A stretch of 64,000 nt of DNA, taken from positions 992,001 to 1,056,000 of the forward strand of contig CAVSKV010000002.1 in the NCBI GenBank assembly GCA_963728785.1, written 5' to 3'. A program made the position numbers and the translations under genes. The notes below the pieces were generated by a model, which was given only the letters and a program-made list of their open reading frames with translations, did not search any database and was not told the DNA's origin. Of this stretch, positions 60,738 through 64,000 are shown piece after piece (the first letter of the stretch is position 1; the number at the start of each line of letters is the position of its first letter). This stretch comes from JAGWRI01 sp963728785. GTDB taxonomy: Bacteria > Gemmatimonadota > Gemmatimonadetes > Gemmatimonadales > Gemmatimonadaceae.

Positions 60738-61999
60738 CCGGCTCCCCTGACGTACTCACGCCGAAGCCGCGCCATCATCGCGCCCCGTTTGTCGTACAAC
60801 CGCTTGAGCGGCCTCCTGGCGTGCCTCGCATGGGCGTACGAGGTGAGCAGCGGCAGGGCGACGGTGGAATCGAGGTAGCACACCACCGCATCGGGCAGCC
60901 GGTCGGGGTCGATCTTGCCCCAGCTCACCGCCTCGGCGGGCGTGGCGCCCGACAGGCCGCCCGTGTCGGGGCGGGCATCAGTAATCTGCAAAAAGTAGTC
61001 GTGCCCCTTCTCGTCGATGCCCAGTACTTCCTGGATCTGGGGTTCGGTCTGGAGCATGAAGTTCTTGGGACTGCCGCCCCCGCAGATGAACACGCCCGAC
61101 TTGCCGCCGCCGCGTTTGGCCTCGAGCACGATCGATGCCGTCTCGTTCACGTCGAGGTTCGGGTCGATGACGCACCGGTTCCCGTCCAGCGCCAGCGCCG
61201 CCACGTTCATGCCGATGGACGAGTCGCCCGGCGACGAGGTGTAGATCGGAACGCCCGCGGCGTATGCGGCCGAGAGCAGCGACTTCTGGCCGATGCTCAG
61301 CGCCTTCTCCCGTTCGCGAACGTACTTGCCGCACAGATAGTGGAATTCGGCGCTCGACATCGCGCGCTGGAATTCCTTGCCTTGGATGATCTTGCGGAAG
61401 AAGGCATCAGTGCTGAGCAGCACATCGTAATCGAAGAAGATGTCGTAGATGCGCACCACGCCTTCCTCGCGGAGCACGATGTCAGATTCCTGCGGGTTCC
61501 CCCGGTGCATGGCGAGGCCGAGGCCGAAATGCGTGTCGTGATACAGATTGGCGCCGGTGGAGATGATCCAGTCCACGAACCCCGATTCGATGAGCGGGAT
61601 GATGGCCGCCATGCCGAGCCCGGCGGGTGTGAGTGCCCCGGTGAGCGTGAGCCCTACAGTCACGTCTGCGTCGAGCATCTTCTGCGTGAACAGTTGACAG
61701 GCCTCGCGCAGCCGCGCGGCGTTGTAGGCGAGAAAGGTGCCGTCCACCAGGTCCACCACCGTTTCGCGGCCGTCGATGCGGCGCGGGTCGATCTTGCCGC
61801 CGCGCAGGAAGCGGCTCTGCTCGGCGGCCGTGTGCTGCTTGCCAGCGGCCTCGCGCGCTTCGGCCGCTCTCTTCTGAGCGGCCTTGGGGCCCGCCGCCGA
61901 CGCTCGCTTGCCGGTGCCGTGACGCGAGGCCTTGAATCCGCTCCGCTCTCGCGCCGGCGCCGCCGGCTTACCCTTTCCCGCCACCTTCTTCTTCGCCAT
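60734..61999 (-). CDS. Deoxyhypusine synthase-like protein (putative homospermidine synthase type)
   Basis: 421 residues. N-terminal 65 residues are rich in Lys, Arg and Ala; the enzyme core follows with LTLTGALTPAGLGMAAIIPL, IISTGANLYHDTHFGLGLAM, GVPIYTSSPGDSSIGMNVAA, DVNETASIVLEAKRGGGKSG, and GGLSGATPAEAVSWGKID, where the Lys corresponds to the catalytic Lys329 of human deoxyhypusine synthase. Bacteria lack eIF5A, so these homologues are thought to act on small polyamines, moving aminobutyl groups to make homospermidine. NAD-binding residues look intact. It is 5 bp after the LOG gene and probably cotranscribed with it. Confidence 0.92.
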   Translation of the reverse strand: MAKKKVAGKGKPAAPARERSGFKASRHGTGKRASAAGPKAAQKRAAEAREAAGKQHTAAEQSRFLRGGKIDPRRIDGRETVVDLVDGTFLAYNAARLREACQLFTQKMLDADVTVGLTLTGALTPAGLGMAAIIPLIESGFVDWIISTGANLYHDTHFGLGLAMHRGNPQESDIVLREEGVVRIYDIFFDYDVLLSTDAFFRKIIQGKEFQRAMSSAEFHYLCGKYVREREKALSIGQKSLLSAAYAAGVPIYTSSPGDSSIGMNVAALALDGNRCVIDPNLDVNETASIVLEAKRGGGKSGVFICGGGSPKNFMLQTEPQIQEVLGIDEKGHDYFLQITDARPDTGGLSGATPAEAVSWGKIDPDRLPDAVVCYLDSTVALPLLTSYAHARHARRPLKRLYDKRGAMMARLRREYVRGAG

Positions 62000-62004
62000 T
62001 CCGT

Positions 62005-62967
62005 TCAGCCTCGTCTTAGTTCCGCGCCGCTGGGGTTCAGGCTCTGCTGCGCCTGGATGACCACGCTGGCGGCTTCGGCGGGATCGTCGGTGACGATCAT
62101 GAGATCCATATCGCCGGGCGAGATCTTGCCCTCGGTGAGCACGCGTGTCTGCAGCCAGCGGATGAAGCCGGCCCAGTAGTGGCGGCCGAAGAACACCACC
62201 GGAAACTGGTAGATCTTGCCCGTTTGAATGAGCGTGAGCGCTTCGAACGCCTCGTCCAGGGTGCCGAAGCCACCGGGGAAGATAATGAACGCGTCCGAGT
62301 ACTTGATGAACATCGTCTTCCGCACGAAGAAGTAGCGGAAGTTGATGAGCCTATCGATGTAAGGATTCGCCCCCTGTTCGAACGGCAACTCGATGTTGCA
62401 TCCGATGGACACGCCGCCGCCCAGCTTGGCGCCCTGATTGGCCGCTTCCATGATGCCCGGGCCTCCGCCCGTGATCACCGCGAAGCCGGCCTGGGCGAGC
62501 AGTCGCGCCGTCTCCTTGGCGGCTGCGTACTGTGGTTCGTCGGGGTGCGTGCGCGCCGACCCGAAGATCGTGACCCCCTTGGTCACGTGCGCCAGCGCGT
62601 CGAACCCCTCGATGAACTCGCCCATGATGCGCATCACGCGCCACGGATCGGTGCGCGTGAAATCGGAGGGGTCGGACGCGCGCTGCAGCAGCTTCTGGTC
62701 CTCGGTCACGATCTGCACGTCGCGAATGGCGTCGTCGATCCGGCGCGTGGCACCGCTGCCGTGGAATTGGGCCTGCTGCGACGGCGGCTTCCGCCCCGCT
62801 CCGATGTGACCGGCCTCGGTCCGCTCGCGGAGGCCGGCGCGCGCGTCGCGCGCGGCGCTCTTCAGCAACTCGAGATCGGCGGTCTTTCCCGACGCCGTCT
62901 TCGGGGGGTGGGGAGCGCGGGGACGACGCTTGCGAGCGGGTGGGCCGCTCCGCTTGAATGCGGACAT
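62005..62967 (-). CDS. LOG-family protein (TIGR00730-type, phosphoribohydrolase)
   Basis: 320 residues. The family motifs GGGPGIMEA and PGGFGTLDE are present, with VFFGRHYWAGFIRWL and PFEQGANPYID. A Lys/Arg/Pro-rich N-terminus of about 90 residues precedes the core, longer than in plant LOG enzymes. LOG proteins release adenine-type bases from cytokinin nucleotides or act on AMP-like nucleotides; many bacterial members have unknown substrates. It precedes the deoxyhypusine-synthase-like gene with a 5-bp gap, an association with polyamine metabolism I cannot explain. Confidence 0.93.
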   Translation of the reverse strand: MSAFKRSGPPARKRRPRAPHPPKTASGKTADLELLKSAARDARAGLRERTEAGHIGAGRKPPSQQAQFHGSGATRRIDDAIRDVQIVTEDQKLLQRASDPSDFTRTDPWRVMRIMGEFIEGFDALAHVTKGVTIFGSARTHPDEPQYAAAKETARLLAQAGFAVITGGGPGIMEAANQGAKLGGGVSIGCNIELPFEQGANPYIDRLINFRYFFVRKTMFIKYSDAFIIFPGGFGTLDEAFEALTLIQTGKIYQFPVVFFGRHYWAGFIRWLQTRVLTEGKISPGDMDLMIVTDDPAEAASVVIQAQQSLNPSGAELRRG

Positions 62968-63123
62968 GCGCGTGTACCTGCTGATGAAGGAAGAGCACGC
63001 GCCCGGGGCGCGCGCTCACGGAGTTTACGCCATCTGCCCGACGCTACGCCAGCGCGCCCGTTGCCCGCGGGGGCCCCGGTCGCTTGCTTTTCCAGTCATG
63101 CCCGCCGCGCATCCCGTCCGAAG

Positions 63124-64000
63124 ATGCCCGTAGTCATACTGCTCGCCGACGGCGTTCGGCCCGACACGCTCGCCGCGGCGCTCAACGCCGGCGTCCTGCC
63201 GGCGCTCGCCCGGCTGCGCGAAGAGGGCGGTCTGCACGAGGTGAGCACCGTCTTCCCATCGGTCACCGGGCCGGCCTATGCGCCGTTCCTGATGGGCCGG
63301 TTTCCCGGCCCCGTGGGGCTTCCCGGGCTGCGCTGGTTCGACCGTGAGCGAAGCGCCTGCTCCCTGCCCGACTACACGCGGAGCTACGTGGGGTACCAGC
63401 TTCGCGCCGTCGATCGTGACCTCGCTGCGGACGCTCCCACGATCTTCGAACTCGCGCCATCGAGCCTGGCGGCGCTGAGCGTCATCACGCGCGGGCTCCC
63501 GGCGTCCAAGCGCATCGGTGCTCTCACGACCCGCTCGGCGCTGCGAGCCGCACGCACTCATTTCAGCGGAAACGTGGCCGGCTGGCTGCGGATCGACCGC
63601 GAGATCGCCGACGAGGTCGTGCGTCGCGTGGCCGAAGAACGGCCGGCCTACACCTATGCCGCGTTCACCGGTGTGGACAAGGTCTCCCACGCTCGTGGCC
63701 ACGACCACCCCATGGTGATCGAGGCCCTGCGCATCGTGGACGACGCGGCGGAGCGCATCCGCGCCGACGCCGAACGTGACGGCCGGTGGCGCGACACGCA
63801 CCTGTGGATCGTGAGCGACCACGGGCATTCGCCGGTGCGGCAGCACGAGGACCTGGCCGGCCTGCTGATGGTGCGGGGGCACCGCGTGGTGGCCCACCCC
63901 TGGGTGATGACGCCCTTCCCCGAAACGGCCGTGATGGTGAGCGGGAACGCCATGGCACACATCTTCCTGGAAGTGCGGCGGCGGCGCCGTCCCTGGTGGC
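63124..64000 (+). CDS. Type I phosphodiesterase/nucleotide pyrophosphatase family protein (3' end outside window)
   Basis: The frame starts at ATG 63124 (MPVVILLADGVRPDTLAAAL) and is still open at the window edge, so at least 292 residues. Metal ligands of the alkaline phosphatase superfamily are visible: Asp in LLADGVRPD, the nucleophile Thr in VFPSVTGPAYAPFL, Asp in AAFTGVDKVSHARGHDH with His, and SDHGHSP. It splits phosphodiesters or phosphonates with two zinc ions. No signal peptide was recognised, so it is probably cytoplasmic. Not a shadow frame: the motifs are in correct order. Confidence 0.85.
   Translation, partial: MPVVILLADGVRPDTLAAALNAGVLPALARLREEGGLHEVSTVFPSVTGPAYAPFLMGRFPGPVGLPGLRWFDRERSACSLPDYTRSYVGYQLRAVDRDLAADAPTIFELAPSSLAALSVITRGLPASKRIGALTTRSALRAARTHFSGNVAGWLRIDREIADEVVRRVAEERPAYTYAAFTGVDKVSHARGHDHPMVIEALRIVDDAAERIRADAERDGRWRDTHLWIVSDHGHSPVRQHEDLAGLLMVRGHRVVAHPWVMTPFPETAVMVSGNAMAHIFLEVRRRRRPWW

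Overview
This is a GC-rich, densely coded bacterial window with no tRNA, rRNA, CRISPR array, transposase or phage gene that I can recognise. The gene content suggests a member of the Gemmatimonadota or a close relative: many exported peptidases (M28, M61, M14) with signal peptides ending near Ala-Gln, ECF sigma/anti-sigma pairs, proteins with AMPK/CBM48-type glycogen-binding (isoamylase early-set) domains, Tat-exported sugar enzymes and large Ser/Thr kinases. The taxonomic call is inference. Many genes are joined by 4-bp ATGA or GTGA overlaps, so operons can be read with fair confidence.

Layout. 1-2.2 kb: the end of a CBM48 protein, an exported protein of unknown family and an outer-membrane-like protein with a C-terminal CBM48 module, closed by a strong terminator. 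2.3-10 kb: exported M28 peptidase, DEAD-box helicase, two alpha/beta hydrolases, a toroid-like protein, a small Gly-rich secreted protein and a lipoprotein of the DUF4015 type. 10-14 kb: two tandem paralogous membrane Ser/Thr kinases. 14-24 kb: lon, a class A penicillin-binding protein, nadE, a large inverted repeat, an HNH nuclease with a hairpin leader and a fused alpha-beta E1 of a 2-oxoacid dehydrogenase. 24-29.4 kb: TerC, small redox proteins, csaA, an OsmC protein, an ECF sigma/zinc anti-sigma pair and an EamA transporter.

29.5-38.4 kb holds a sugar-oxidation neighbourhood. It has a DUF1080 (3-keto-glycoside hydrolase-type) protein, a GMC flavoenzyme with a Cys cluster, its Tat-exported small subunit and a Gfo/Idh/MocA oxidoreductase, followed by an amidohydrolase, a nucleoside-type MFS transporter, CutC and a Tat-exported xylose-isomerase-like TIM barrel. 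Together these fit oxidation of glycosides to 3-keto sugars outside the cytoplasm, cleavage and uptake. 38.4-46.3 kb: M61 peptidase, bactofilin with an M23 peptidase, tatA, a dinB operon, a GntR regulator and a coiled-coil lipoprotein. 46.3-52.3 kb: rsgA and proline dehydrogenase, an M14 peptidase, and a second copy of the unknown-protein/CBM48 cassette, here complete with its ECF sigma factor. 52.3-64 kb: fadJ-fadI, glpD, greA with a terminator-like leader, an MBL-fold hydrolase, rmuC, a deoxyhypusine-synthase-like enzyme, a LOG-family protein and a truncated phosphodiesterase.

The best candidate for an undescribed system is the duplicated cassette at 1-2178 and 50588-52258: ECF sigma factor, membrane protein with a periplasmic glycogen-binding-type domain, and an exported protein of about 207 residues from an unrecognised family. 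In one copy an outer-membrane-like CBM48 protein is added. It looks like a glucan-sensing or envelope-sensing sigma switch.
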